Assembly (NCBI RefSeq): GCF_024505045.1
Contig: NZ_JANIBM010000001.1
Location: 351,781-415,780 of the forward strand
Source: Methylomonas aurea
GTDB lineage: Bacteria > Pseudomonadota > Gammaproteobacteria > Methylococcales > Methylomonadaceae
Direction: 5' to 3'
Length of the DNA stretch: 64,000 nucleotides
The notes beneath the pieces were generated by a model, which saw nothing but the letters and a program-made list of their open reading frames with translations, had not been told where the DNA came from and did no database searches. Numbering within the stretch: the first letter of the stretch is position 1; each line of letters opens with the position of its first letter. Below are positions 46,383 to 56,628 of the stretch, piece after piece. Position numbers and translations under genes: made by a program.

Positions 46383-46392
46383 CGGCGTCGGT

Positions 46393-46737
46393 TTAAGCTT
46401 TATCCGCTTTATAGACGTAGAAGCCGGCGCCGAAGCACAACATCAGACTGAATAAAACCTCCAGCAAGGCATAAGGGCGTTGGCTTTGGCTAACGTAAGA
46501 TTCGGCAATGCCGTGCGCGAAATACGGTAGGCTGAGGTAGCTCATCCAGGTGCAACTCTTCAAATTGCGGTTCAGCAGGCCCCGAAAAGGCAAAAGTAGT
46601 GGGCCGACGCTAACAATCAAGATCAAGGCCGTTGGCAAGCGGTTCGACGGTGACAATACGGTATGCCAAGCCATCAGCAACAAGAACAAACCGAAAAATC
46701 CGGCCAACGCGCAGTAGTGGTAATGGATTCTTTGCAT
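46393..46737 (-). CDS. DUF2069 inner-membrane protein
   Basis: A 114-residue protein with four hydrophobic helices (about 8-26, 36-51, 65-80, 88-106) and a characteristic 'LLPFRGLLNRNLKSCTW' loop followed by 'SYLSLPYFAHGIAESY'. These match the small DUF2069 family common in proteobacteria and often linked to hda or wrbA. The function is unknown. It leads the unit with hda and panE. Confidence 0.85.
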   Translation of the reverse strand: MQRIHYHYCALAGFFGLFLLLMAWHTVLSPSNRLPTALILIVSVGPLLLPFRGLLNRNLKSCTWMSYLSLPYFAHGIAESYVSQSQRPYALLEVLFSLMLCFGAGFYVYKADKA

Positions 46738-47324
46738 GAAACTGGCCGGAGCCTAAGCAGTCGAGTTTAAACCGGATCATTATCACAAACTCTTTGCCAT
46801 AATGCAGTGCGGTCTTTTTGCTGTGTTGAAGAATGTCGTGGCCCGCTTTTCAGGCGTGATTGCCGCGGGGTGGGGCTGCCCAGTTACGCGGTGGGTGGCG
46901 GAACGCTGTCTCGCGCAAAAGCCCAGGAGACGATTTTCAAATCGGCCGGCTGATTTTTAGGCGAGAAATTCGTTGGGGCAGGGCGGCGTGTTGACGCCGC
47001 CCGGTGTCAGCAAGCTCGTCTGATTGGAGGTGAGGCGTTCTTATAGTGGTGTCAATCCGTTGCGGCTCAAATCCTGTCGGATGCTGGTGCTTCGATCGCG
47101 ACCGAATGTTTCGTGTTCGGCCTCGCCAAATGCTGCCGGAGGTTGTGGGTCGGGCTAAGGTGTTGATCCAAGTTGAAATGGTTAAACGTTAAATCAGAAT
47201 TGGTTGCGTAGCTAGGTGGTGGATGTTGGGGGCTTCTGAGTTACGTCAAATCTTACAAGGATTTCTCGCCATTTTGCGCTAAGCATTTCTTGCTGCTGAA
47301 GATTTGCTGGTTAATCACAATGTC

Positions 47325-47333
47325 TGTGGATAA
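47325..47333 (-). promoter_or_regulatory. Perfect DnaA box (TTATCCACA on minus)
   Basis: TGTGGATAA on the plus strand is the exact complement of the consensus DnaA box. It lies near an AT-rich tract and within 1 kb upstream of hda. A chance 9-mer match is possible. Confidence 0.45.
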
Positions 47334-47512
47334 CTCTGTGTATTGAATGTCGAAAGCCGCGGCGACTGCCTGCAGATGCTGGTGTTTCGTTAAATTGTAT
47401 TAATTTTGGACAGATCGTATTTTATATAATAATCAATGCCTTACGTTTAGTCTATTTATTTCAAGGAGTTATTTTGTCAAGTGATATTTGCGGTCGGTTG
47501 ATTAAGGCTTTG

Positions 47513-47521
47513 TGTGTATAA
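47513..47521 (-). promoter_or_regulatory. Consensus DnaA box variant (TTATACACA on minus)
   Basis: TGTGTATAA on the plus strand fits the relaxed consensus TTATNCACA. It is 180 bp from the first box, on the other side of the AT-rich tract and 125 bp before rdgC. Confidence 0.35.
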
Positions 47522-47645
47522 CTTCCGTGGCGGCTGCTAATAATCCGGCAGAAACGACTAATTTCTTGGGCTTTTTACCCGCTTACAGGTGTAAGCAGTC
47601 GGGCAAATTTGAGATAATTGCCGGTTTTGAAAAAAGAGCGATTTC

Positions 47646-48554
47646 ATGTGGTTTAAAAATTTAGCCGTTTACCGTTTCACCGAGCCGTTCGAGCTGAAAG
47701 CCGATGAACTGGAGCAAAAGTTGCAGCAGCAGCCGTTCCGCGCCTGCGGGAGCCACGACGAATTCAGTTTCGGTTGGACTGCGCCTTTGGGCAGGGCTTC
47801 CGACGCCTTGGTGCATGCGAATAACGGCTTTTTCATGCTATGCGGCAAAAAAGAGGAGAAGGTCGTTCCGAGTTCCGTGATTAACGAAATGTTGCAAGAG
47901 CGAATCAGCGAAATCGAAGAGCGGGAGGCGCGGAGGTTGCCGGCAAAGGAGCGCAGCCGGCTCAAGGACGAGTTGATATTCGAGTTGTTGCCGCGGGCGT
48001 TTTCGTTCTCCAAAAAAACCTATGCCTATATCGATAGTCAGGGCGGATGGTTGGTGGTCGATGCGGCGTCGGCTAAGAAAGCCGAGGACCTATTAAGCCA
48101 GTTGCGCAAGTGTCTGGGCTCTTTGCCGGTCGTACCGTTGACGGCCACGGCAAAGCCGGCCGGTGTGATGACGCAATGGTTGACCGACAATGCCTCGCCC
48201 AAGGATATTCTGATCGAAGACGAGTGCGAGTTACGCTCCCCGGAAGAGGAAGGTGCCATTATTCGCTGCAAGCGTCATGACTTGGCTTTGCCGGAGATCA
48301 AAAATCATTTGGATAGCGGTAAGCAAGTGATCAAGTTGGCGATGAGTTGGGCCGAGCGGTTGTCGTTCGTGCTGGATGAAAATCTCGCCGTCAAACGCTT
48401 GAAGTTTCTCGATCTGATTCAGGAGCAGGCGGCCGATATCGAAGCGTTCGACGAAACCGAGCAATTCGATGCCGATTTTTCGATTATGACCGCGGAACTT
48501 GCGCAGTTTTTACCGCGTCTGCTTGAGTTGTTTAACGCCGAGGGCGCTATCTGA
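47646..48554 (+). CDS. rdgC: Recombination-associated protein RdgC
   Basis: A 302-residue protein that starts 'MWFKNLAVYRFTEPFELKAD', the family start, and shows 'CGSHDEFSFGWTAPLGR', 'KKTYAYIDSQGGWLVVDAAS' and 'DECELRSPEEEGAIIRCKRH'. RdgC forms a ring on DNA, binds without sequence preference, and limits RecA activity; in Neisseria it supports pilin variation. The length is standard (303 in E. coli). It is followed with one base overlap (TGATG) by an L,D-transpeptidase gene. Confidence 0.95.
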   Translation: MWFKNLAVYRFTEPFELKADELEQKLQQQPFRACGSHDEFSFGWTAPLGRASDALVHANNGFFMLCGKKEEKVVPSSVINEMLQERISEIEEREARRLPAKERSRLKDELIFELLPRAFSFSKKTYAYIDSQGGWLVVDAASAKKAEDLLSQLRKCLGSLPVVPLTATAKPAGVMTQWLTDNASPKDILIEDECELRSPEEEGAIIRCKRHDLALPEIKNHLDSGKQVIKLAMSWAERLSFVLDENLAVKRLKFLDLIQEQAADIEAFDETEQFDADFSIMTAELAQFLPRLLELFNAEGAI

Positions 48555-49513
48555 TGAAAATTCGTTTATTACCCGGCCTGTTGTTGGCCGTGAGCAGCGG
48601 TGTCTCGGCATTGACCCTGCCGGCACCGGATCGGCCCGGCGACAGCCTGGTTGGCAATCCACCGCACGAGGTCAAGTATGTGTCCGCCAAGCAGGAAGAC
48701 ACTCTGATCGATATCGCGGTCAATTTCAGGCTCGGGCAGGACCAAATCGTCTTGGCCAATCCTTACGTCGATCGCTGGCTGCCGCGCGAAGGCACGCAAG
48801 TGAGAATCCCCAGCAGTTACATATTGCCCAATGCGCCGCGGCAGGGCATCGTCGTTAACTTGCCCGAGATGCGGATTTATTACTATCCCGATTCCAGCAA
48901 AGTCATTACTTACGCTATCGGTATCGGTCGTGAAGACAACTGGAAAACGCCGCTGGGTAGAACTCATATCGCCGGCAAAACCGAAAACCCGTCCTGGACT
49001 CCACCGCCGTCCATCATTGCCGAGCATTTGGCGGACGGCGACGTATTGGAGCCCTACTACCCGCCGGGGCCGGATAATCCGCTGGGTCTTTACGCCTTCA
49101 AATTGGGCATACCCGGCTACCTTATCCACAGCACCAACAAAACCAACGGTGTTGGCATGCGCGTGAGCCATGGTTGCATCCGTATGTATCCGGCCGACAT
49201 CGAGCAATTTTTCCCGATGGTCAAGGTTGGGACTCAGGTCAACATCGTGAATCAGTCGATCAAAGTCGGTTGGTATCACGATACGCTCTATCTCGAAGCC
49301 TATCCGGATCTGGAAGAAACGCCCGCTACTTTCGAGCAGCGCTTGCATGCAGCATTGGATTTAATCGAGCAGGCCAACGGCGGCAAAATGCCGGTCATCA
49401 AAGGATCTGTATTGAAGGCGGCTATCGAAAAGTCTACCGGAATCCCGACCGCTATATACGAGCGTCCTGTTCAGACTCCTCCGGTTGTGCAAAGTCAGGC
49501 CGCACCAAATTAG
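48554..49513 (+). CDS. L,D-transpeptidase with LysM, Lpp-anchoring type
   Basis: A 319-residue periplasmic enzyme: signal peptide (1-19), LysM-like region (about 38-86, 'DTLIDIAVNFRLGQDQIVLA'), and a YkuD catalytic domain (about 95-235) with His in 'GYLIHSTNKTNG' and nucleophile Cys208 in 'SHGCIRMYP'. The arrangement is that of ErfK/YbiS/YcfS enzymes, which either attach the Braun lipoprotein to peptidoglycan or form 3-3 cross-links. An Lpp-like gene follows on the other strand, which supports lipoprotein attachment. It overlaps rdgC by one base and ends in a shared terminator. Confidence 0.92.
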   Translation: MKIRLLPGLLLAVSSGVSALTLPAPDRPGDSLVGNPPHEVKYVSAKQEDTLIDIAVNFRLGQDQIVLANPYVDRWLPREGTQVRIPSSYILPNAPRQGIVVNLPEMRIYYYPDSSKVITYAIGIGREDNWKTPLGRTHIAGKTENPSWTPPPSIIAEHLADGDVLEPYYPPGPDNPLGLYAFKLGIPGYLIHSTNKTNGVGMRVSHGCIRMYPADIEQFFPMVKVGTQVNIVNQSIKVGWYHDTLYLEAYPDLEETPATFEQRLHAALDLIEQANGGKMPVIKGSVLKAAIEKSTGIPTAIYERPVQTPPVVQSQAAPN

Positions 49514-49521
49514 CGGCAACA

Positions 49522-49556
49522 AAAAAGCCCGTGGCCTTGCGGCTCACGGGCTTTTT
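49522..49556. terminator. Bidirectional terminator between L,D-transpeptidase and lpp-like genes
   Basis: AAAAAGCCCGTG (49522-49533) pairs with CACGGGCTTTTT (49545-49556), and the interior GCC-TTGC-GGC extends the stem. An A-run before and T-run after make it work in both directions for the convergent genes. Confidence 0.9.
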
Positions 49557-49578
49557 AAATCGACAACAGCGCTAAAGC

Positions 49579-49857
49579 TTATTTGTGTTGTGATTTTTTG
49601 AACATGCGGTCCAATTTGCTGTTGGTGTCTTGAGCATATTGAGCAGCGCGGTTAGCGGCAGCTTCAGCAGCGGCAGCTTTTGCAGCAGCTTCGGCAGCAG
49701 CAGCTTTCGCAGAAGCAGCGTCAGCAGATGCGGTAGCTACTTTGCCTTCCAAAGTGCCAACGCGTGCGTCCAAAGCTTCCAGGTCAGAAGTGCTGGCGCA
49801 ACCGGTAGCCAAAGCTGCAACGGCAACAACTGCTGATAATTTAATAGCTCTCATCAT
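49579..49857 (-). CDS. Small Ala-rich Lpp-like murein lipoprotein
   Basis: A 92-residue lipoprotein: signal peptide with lipobox 'LATGC' (Cys 20), then heptad-patterned 'LEALDARVGTLEGKVATASA', an extended Ala/Glu/Lys run and a tail 'LDRMFKKSQHK' ending in Lys. A trimeric coiled coil with a C-terminal Lys is the plan of Lpp and Pseudomonas OprI, where that Lys is joined to peptidoglycan. GGGGAA precedes the start (a second Met follows at once). Transpeptidase genes flank it on both sides. The run is more Ala-rich than E. coli Lpp. Attachment is inferred. Confidence 0.82.
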   Translation of the reverse strand: MMRAIKLSAVVAVAALATGCASTSDLEALDARVGTLEGKVATASADAASAKAAAAEAAAKAAAAEAAANRAAQYAQDTNSKLDRMFKKSQHK

Positions 49858-49944
49858 GGTTTATTTCCCCTTGATTGTGGTTTCAAAAAATAAAGAATGA
49901 AAAACGGTAGCAATTGTCCAACATTTTTTTGGATTTTACCAACA

Positions 49945-50499
49945 TTATTTCACTGTTACGAGTGTCCCTTTTTCGACCCATTGGCTTAACTGATCGATCT
50001 GATCGTTAGTCAATGCGATACATCCGTGTGTCCAATTCATGGATCTGTGGATGGACAAACTGCCGCTGCCCAAACCATGAATACCGATTTGTCCGCCCAG
50101 GTCGGTATTTTGTGGCGGTACTTGTCCGGAGGAATGAGCCCTGGCAATCGCCTCGTAAGTATCGAGGTCGATCTTGCCTTGCTTCAGCGCATGATCTGCG
50201 TGTTCGACGTTGGGATAGGTCAGGCCGAAAAACTTGCGAAATGCGCTTTTTTGGTTGATCCAGCCGATGCGGTAATTGCCGAGCGGGGTGACGTCATCGC
50301 CGCGGTGGCTTTTCTCGCCGGCGCCATTGCGGCCGATGGCGATGTTTTCGAGTACGGCAACGGTTTTCTCACCCTTGCGTATTTCCATATTCTGCTTCTC
50401 AGTATCGACTAGCAGCCAAACTTCATCCGTTGCGAAAGCGTTAACGGACGCGGAACTTCCCAGTACAATCAAAGCGCCTAGTAACTTTTTCTTTAACAT
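49945..50499 (-). CDS. L,D-transpeptidase family protein (YkuD domain)
   Basis: The start at 50499 gives 184 residues with a signal peptide (1-23, 'ALIVLGSSASVNAFA'). The YkuD domain (about 26-184) contains 'IGIHGLGSGSLSIHRSM' (catalytic His about 141) and nucleophile Cys160 in 'NWTHGCIALTNDQID'. There is no LysM. Compared with the 319-residue enzyme nearby it is a short, minimal form, similar to YafK or ErfK-like cores. It lies upstream of the lpp-like gene with 87 bp between, and its start is near the pgm start (divergent). Confidence 0.9.
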   Translation of the reverse strand: MLKKKLLGALIVLGSSASVNAFATDEVWLLVDTEKQNMEIRKGEKTVAVLENIAIGRNGAGEKSHRGDDVTPLGNYRIGWINQKSAFRKFFGLTYPNVEHADHALKQGKIDLDTYEAIARAHSSGQVPPQNTDLGGQIGIHGLGSGSLSIHRSMNWTHGCIALTNDQIDQLSQWVEKGTLVTVK

Positions 50500-50568
50500 G
50501 GCAATCTGTAAATAATCAAAATTTTGGTGTACTTTAACCCTTTCGAAACGTGGTATTACAAAGGGTAG

Positions 50569-52206
<1,638 letters not shown>

Positions 52207-52219
52207 TCGGCCGCTGTTT

Positions 52220-52260
52220 CCCGCTGGGTGTCAACCGCCTAGCGGGGAGCTTTATTTAGC
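52220..52260. terminator. Hairpin between convergent pgm and DUF2300 genes
   Basis: CCCGCT (52220-52225) pairs with AGCGGG (52241-52246) over a 15-nt loop, followed by GAGCTTTATTT. Moderate strength. It lies between the two stop codons and overlaps the end of the DUF2300 gene. Confidence 0.5.
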
Positions 52261-54393
52261 GTAAGCGTCCCGTAAAATCTGTTCCGCACTGCGGCCGGCT
52301 TCAGCCAGTTCGCTGGCGGTTTCGATGGACAATCCCTCGCCATGGCCGGCACCTATGCCTTGAAATAGCCAGCTCTGGTTGTCTGCGGCTTGAATCGAGT
52401 CCGGGCAGGACGGCAGCTTTAGCGTATTGCGAAATATTTCGCAGGAAACTGTTTCGTCGTTGTCGGCATAGACCAGGCGCACGTATAAGGCGCCGTCCTT
52501 ACGCCGCTCCCGCCGAATCTCCAAAATGTGAGCTTCGGCGAAAAGCCGCTGCAACTCTGCGATTGGGATTTGGCGTTGCCAGTGTTGTGCGCCGCCGTTG
52601 GCAAACGGCAACCAGTCGCGGTTAGCGGCCAATTCATCCAATAAACCGAGTAATTTCGGGTCGGTGGTGTGTCCGCCCCGGCTTGGTCCCCTTACGTCCT
52701 CGCCAAGAAACACCATGCAGTGGGTGGTGTCGCAGAGCGAGCGGGATTCCGGATGGCGGTGTCCGCCCCGACTGCCGTTCCAAACGATCACCGCCCGCAA
52801 CGCCTCCCGCGCCTCCCCTTTCAACTGCTGGGCTTCGGCTGCCATTACTGCATCGGCATAGCTGTCGGCATCGGTTTCCAATACCTTCGCGCTGCCCGCC
52901 GCGGACTGTTGCAATATGCCGCTTACCTGCCGTTCCGAGCGACTGCCGCGAGCGGTCGAGGTAACATAGAAAGTGCCGCAAAGATTGAAACGCGCCGAGC
53001 CGGTCTCCAGTTCCGGGCAATCGCTATCCGCCTGCCAACTGGCCGGATCGGTTGCAGATAACAGATGCACCCGCACGGCAGCATAGCGCGGCGGAAACCG
53101 ACGTTGCCAATCGCGCAGTACCCCAGCTGCTTTCGCGGCAATCGCGGCGCCGCTACTGCCGGATTGGCGAAAAACGGCCAGATACACCGGATGCTCGGCC
53201 GGCCAGGCAAGCATTAAATGCCCGATCAAGGGTTGGCCGTCACTGCTGGATACCGTGCCGGTCTTGGTCAAGGCTTTCAGCTCACGGAAAGTGCGTTTGT
53301 CGGCAGAGTTGATGCCGACCAAAGTCGAATTCGGATTGGCGCCGTTCCGCACCAGGCCTTTGAAGTAATCGGGCTGCGACAGCAGGGCGGCCCGCAGCGT
53401 CAACACCAGTTCCGGCAACGAGGCTTCGAGCGCGAAACCGCCGTCGCCACCGCGTTCGCCGAGGTATGCCCGCCAATCCCGTTCGGTTACGGGTGCTTGT
53501 TGCGTCAGGCTTTGCTGTTTGATCGGGGATAACAGCAGTCGGTAACGTTCCGGCCGGAACGCGGCGCGGCGTAACAACAATTGGCCGGTATCGCTGGCCG
53601 CCAGTTCGTCGGCCAGGACTTGCGGATTGGCTTGGTTCAACGCCGCCGCATAGGGGATTTTCAGCAACGAACCGGGCGGCATTGGCGTGGCAATGTCGCC
53701 GCCGGTTTCTAAAATCCGGCCGGAAATGAGATTGGCCAACACGTAACCGGAGCCGGCCGCAGCGAAAGGCGCGCCCAATAGGCGGCTCAACGTTTCCGGA
53801 ACCTGGCAGATTTCGGCAGGCCACGGGTAATGCAGCGCCAGCCGCCCCAATACGTCCCGGTCGCGTTGGTTCAGCGGCGAATTTTGCCGAATATGGCTGA
53901 TCAGGTCTTCCAATTCGGTGGTGTTCGGCTGCGGCTCTTGCTCGCGGCCGGCCAGTTCGCCGCTAAAACGCATCGCAGCCATTTCTTCGGCCCATTCCGG
54001 CAGGCGGCGGTTACAGCTGCGATAACTGGCTTCGTGAAACAGCTCGTGGCGCAGGTACGCGCGTGCGGGGAAATCGGTCTGGGTTCGGTCGCGCAAATAG
54101 ATGCTGCCGGGCCGCCAAGCCCCGGCATGGCGGCCGCTGAACTCGGTGTCGGTCAATGCCGGGAACACTCTTAACGGCGCCTCTGCGCTGGGGATACGGT
54201 AGCCGAGTGCCGCCAGCTCCTGGATTGCTTGATAAGCATCGCTTTGCAGCGCCGGCTGCTGGGCCAGCGCGCCGAAAAATAAAATCGCCGCGCCGGCGTC
54301 GAAACAACAGCGGCTGCGAAAAGATCGGCCTAGGGCGCGGCGTATCGACGCAATGGCCGGAACCAGCGCAACCAAACCTGAAACCAAAGCCAT
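52252..54393 (-). CDS. Large DUF2300/SpoIID-like protein with metallopeptidase-like and PBP-like modules
   Basis: A 713-residue protein with three candidate catalytic modules. (1) 'YLRHELFHEA' (113-122) is a gluzincin HExxH, followed by 'LPEWAEEMAAM' with a Glu ligand candidate. (2) 'PGSLLKIPY' (240-248) and 'TKTGTVSSS' (376-384) are the SxxK and KTG motifs of penicillin-binding or beta-lactamase-type serine enzymes. (3) The C-terminal third (about 510-713) is DUF2300, resembling SpoIID: 'YADAVMAAEA' (Glu near 520), 'SLCDTTHCMVFLGE' and 'GHGEGLSIETASELAEAG'. SpoIID cleaves stripped glycan strands. The N-terminus (about 1-45) is membrane or signal-like. A periplasmic cell-wall enzyme is inferred. 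None of the activities is shown. Confidence 0.78.
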   Translation of the reverse strand: MALVSGLVALVPAIASIRRALGRSFRSRCCFDAGAAILFFGALAQQPALQSDAYQAIQELAALGYRIPSAEAPLRVFPALTDTEFSGRHAGAWRPGSIYLRDRTQTDFPARAYLRHELFHEASYRSCNRRLPEWAEEMAAMRFSGELAGREQEPQPNTTELEDLISHIRQNSPLNQRDRDVLGRLALHYPWPAEICQVPETLSRLLGAPFAAAGSGYVLANLISGRILETGGDIATPMPPGSLLKIPYAAALNQANPQVLADELAASDTGQLLLRRAAFRPERYRLLLSPIKQQSLTQQAPVTERDWRAYLGERGGDGGFALEASLPELVLTLRAALLSQPDYFKGLVRNGANPNSTLVGINSADKRTFRELKALTKTGTVSSSDGQPLIGHLMLAWPAEHPVYLAVFRQSGSSGAAIAAKAAGVLRDWQRRFPPRYAAVRVHLLSATDPASWQADSDCPELETGSARFNLCGTFYVTSTARGSRSERQVSGILQQSAAGSAKVLETDADSYADAVMAAEAQQLKGEAREALRAVIVWNGSRGGHRHPESRSLCDTTHCMVFLGEDVRGPSRGGHTTDPKLLGLLDELAANRDWLPFANGGAQHWQRQIPIAELQRLFAEAHILEIRRERRKDGALYVRLVYADNDETVSCEIFRNTLKLPSCPDSIQAADNQSWLFQGIGAGHGEGLSIETASELAEAGRSAEQILRDAYAK

Positions 54394-54411
54394 CTTCGCG
54401 GCCGATCGGCG

Positions 54412-55173
54412 TCAATTCCTGATCTTATACCCGGTTCTGAACGCCCACCAAACGAAGGCCAGGCAGGCTACCAAGAAGCCGAAGGTCATCCCCAGGCTCA
54501 TTGCTACGTCGACGTCGGCAATGCCGTAAAAGCTCCAGCGGAAACCGCTGATCAGGTAGACCACCGGATTGAACAGGGTGACTTTCTGCCACAGCGGCGG
54601 CAACATGTTGATCGAATAAAACGCACCGCCGAGAAAGGTCAGCGGCGTCACCACCAGCATCGGCACCACTTGCAGTTTCTGAAAGCTGTCCGCCCACAGG
54701 CCGATGATGAAGCCGAACAGACTGAAGCTGACGGCAGTCAGTAATAAAAACGCCACCATCCAGCCGGGGTGGGCGATTTGGTAGGGCACGAAGACTCGGG
54801 CGGTGCCCAGAATCAGCAGACCTAACATCACCGATTTGGTGGTGGCCGCGCCGACGTAGCCGAGCAGTACTTCGATCCACGACACCGGCGCCGACAGCAA
54901 TTCGTAGATCGTGCCGGACCATTTCGGCATGTAGATGCCGAACGAGGCGTTGGAGATGCTCTCGTTCAGCAGATTCAGCATGACCAGGCCGGGAATGATG
55001 AAGGCGCCGTAACCGACATTGTCGATCTCGCCCATCCGCGAGCCGATGGCGCGGCCGAAGACGATGAAATACAACGAAGTGGTAAGCACCGGCGCGGCGA
55101 TGCTTTCCGCCAGCGTTCGAAAGGTACGGGCCATTTCGAAATGGTAGATGGCGCGGATGCCGTAAAAATTCAT
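54412..55173 (-). CDS. ABC-2 type transporter permease
   Basis: A 253-residue membrane protein with six helices of the ABC-2 fold. '[20 protein letters not shown]', '[20 protein letters not shown]' and '[19 protein letters not shown]' are typical of YadH/NodJ-type exporters. It overlaps the ATPase gene by 4 bp (ATGA) to form a one-permease export system. The substrate (drug, lipid or polysaccharide) is not visible. The next gene on the strand is the DUF2300 gene 18 bp downstream, so the three may be co-transcribed. Confidence 0.92.
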   Translation of the reverse strand: MNFYGIRAIYHFEMARTFRTLAESIAAPVLTTSLYFIVFGRAIGSRMGEIDNVGYGAFIIPGLVMLNLLNESISNASFGIYMPKWSGTIYELLSAPVSWIEVLLGYVGAATTKSVMLGLLILGTARVFVPYQIAHPGWMVAFLLLTAVSFSLFGFIIGLWADSFQKLQVVPMLVVTPLTFLGGAFYSINMLPPLWQKVTLFNPVVYLISGFRWSFYGIADVDVAMSLGMTFGFLVACLAFVWWAFRTGYKIRN

Positions 55174-56150
55174 GGCTTAACTCCCTTGGCTTGCTGTACC
55201 AGGCTGACGAAGATGTCTTCCAGCGAGCTTTCGCTGGAGCGCAAGTCTTTGAAATCGATGCCGTGTTGGTTCAAGGCCCGTAACAATTCAGCGATACCGG
55301 TTTCCTCAGTCTGGCTGTCGAAGGTGTAAACCAAGGTTTGGCCGTCGGCGGACAAGTTCAGCGGCCAGGCATTCAGCTCCGCCGGTAATGCTGTCAACGG
55401 TTGCCGCAAGGTCAAGGCCAGTTCTTTCTTGCCCAGTTTGCGCATCAACGCGGTTTTGTCTTCTACCACGACCAGTTCGCCTTTGTTGATTACGCCGATC
55501 CGGTCGGCCATGTCCTCGGCTTCTTCGATGTAATGCGTGGTCAGGATGATGGTGGTGCCTTGCTCGCGCAGTTCGCGCACCAGCCGCCACATGTCGTGGC
55601 GCAATTCGACGTCGACGCCGGCGCTGGGTTCGTCGAGAAACAGGATTTCCGGTTCGTGAGACAAGGCTTTGGCAATCAGCAGCCGGCGTTTCATGCCGCC
55701 GGACAGCGACATGATTTTGGCGTCGCGTTTATCCCATAGCGACAAGGCCCGCAGAATCCGCTCCAGGTAATCCGGATTCGGCGCTTTGCCGAACAAGCCG
55801 CGGCTGAAGCGGACGGTAGCCCAGACCGACTCGAACGCGTCGGTATGCAATTCCTGCGGCACCAAGCCGATCGCCGCCCGTGCGGCGCGGTAATCTTTGC
55901 GGATGTCATGGCCGGCGGCGACCACGGTTCCCGAGGACGGATTGACGATGCCGCAGATAATGCCGATCAGCGTGGTCTTGCCGGCACCGTTCGGCCCGAG
56001 CAATGCGAAAATCTCGCCGCGCCGGATCTCCAGATCGATATTGCGCAAGGCCTGAAAACCGCCGGCGTAAGTTTTGTGTACGCCGCGCACCGAGATAATC
56101 GGCGCTGAAAGTTCCGTAGTCGTGTGTGCGGATGTCGGGCGTATAGTCAC
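55170..56150 (-). CDS. ABC transporter ATP-binding protein (ABC-2 exporter type)
   Basis: A 326-residue ATPase: Walker A '[18 protein letters not shown]' (about 51-68), Q-loop in '[16 protein letters not shown]', signature '[15 protein letters not shown]' (about 154), Walker B '[19 protein letters not shown]', His switch '[18 protein letters not shown]'. The C-terminal extension (240-326) is of the CcmA/YadG type. It pairs with the permease that follows on the same strand. The start at 56150 ('[13 protein letters not shown]') may be a few residues long, as a disordered lead precedes the core. Confidence 0.94.
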   Translation of the reverse strand: MTIRPTSAHTTTELSAPIISVRGVHKTYAGGFQALRNIDLEIRRGEIFALLGPNGAGKTTLIGIICGIVNPSSGTVVAAGHDIRKDYRAARAAIGLVPQELHTDAFESVWATVRFSRGLFGKAPNPDYLERILRALSLWDKRDAKIMSLSGGMKRRLLIAKALSHEPEILFLDEPSAGVDVELRHDMWRLVRELREQGTTIILTTHYIEEAEDMADRIGVINKGELVVVEDKTALMRKLGKKELALTLRQPLTALPAELNAWPLNLSADGQTLVYTFDSQTEETGIAELLRALNQHGIDFKDLRSSESSLEDIFVSLVQQAKGVKP

Positions 56151-56367
56151 GGTGATCTCCAGGCGCCTGAATTTTCGGATCGGGATGCGCGTAATGCAAG
56201 ACTATCGAATTTTTGATCTTTGTTGGGCTTGGCGAGATATTCGATAAATCGTTTTAGTTGTGTGGCCCGAAGTAGTTTAGCGTTGATCGCCGCAAAGTTT
56301 GTTTAAGGCACGGCGAGGGCGCACATGTGGCACGGCGCAAAAAACGTTGGGGGGATGAATGTCAAAA

Positions 56368-56444
56368 TGGCGCGCCCGAGAGGATTCGAACCTCTGGCCT
56401 CAGCCTCCGGAGGGCTGCGCTCTATCCAGCTGAGCTACGGGCGC
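56368..56444 (-). tRNA. tRNA-Arg (anticodon CCG)
   Basis: On the minus strand the acceptor stem GCGCCCG (56444-56438) pairs with CGGGCGC (56378-56372), then discriminator G and encoded CCA (56370-56368). The D arm is GCTC/GAGC, the anticodon stem CAGCC/GGCTG holds the loop CTCCGGA with anticodon CCG, and the T arm is AGAGG-TTCGAAT-CCTCT. It reads the CGG codon. Fully formed, 77 nt including CCA. Confidence 0.97.
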
Positions 56445-56455
56445 AAGTGATTTGC

Positions 56456-56483
56456 GGTCTAACGTTACAGTCACTTTGGTCAA
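56456..56483 (-). promoter_or_regulatory. Candidate promoter of tRNA-Arg
   Basis: On the minus strand TTGACC (56483-56478) and TAGACC (56461-56456) are separated by 16 bp and end 11 bp before the tRNA 5' end, a suitable spacing for a tRNA transcript. Confidence 0.5.
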
Positions 56484-56628
56484 ACGGTCTTGAACGTTCT
56501 CTATAACCCTAAATCCGGCTGACTGTTGTTTCCGGTGGGCCAGTCCCGATCTAGCAGTGGCTATGGGACCTTGTTTACAGCCGGCAATTATACGGGCAAA
56601 AGCCGGCAAAGTCATGGACCGCTTGCGC

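Larger units (their letters stand above)
46738..47645. other. 908-bp non-coding gap between DUF2069 and rdgC
   Basis: No credible protein gene is seen on either strand. It contains a near-palindrome followed by a T-run at 46940-46959 (AATCGGCC-GGCTGATTTTTA), two 15-base near copies of GATGCTGGTGcTTCG (47080-47094 and 47375-47389), two DnaA boxes (47325, 47513) and an AT-rich stretch around 47390-47470. It also carries the divergent promoters of the flanking genes. I see no match to 6S, SRP, RNase P or tmRNA. Confidence 0.5.

Noticed and set aside
46800..46960. A structured small RNA (6S, SRP or RNase P RNA) in the gap before rdgC
   Set aside because: No family signature was found. A near-palindrome with T-run at 46940-46959 could be a terminator, but a promoter and conserved core are lacking.
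47080..47389. Repeat array or CRISPR-like repeats around GATGCTGGTGcTTCG
   Set aside because: There are only two imperfect 15-base copies, 295 bp apart, without regular spacing.
46738..47645. Chromosomal replication origin
   Set aside because: Only two DnaA boxes were found and none of the usual neighbours (dnaA, dnaN, mnmG, rpmH) are present. It is kept only as a possible DnaA-binding site.
56320..56345. Sigma-54 promoter (TGGCACGG) near the tRNA-Arg
   Set aside because: The required GC element at the right spacing (TTGC) is missing.
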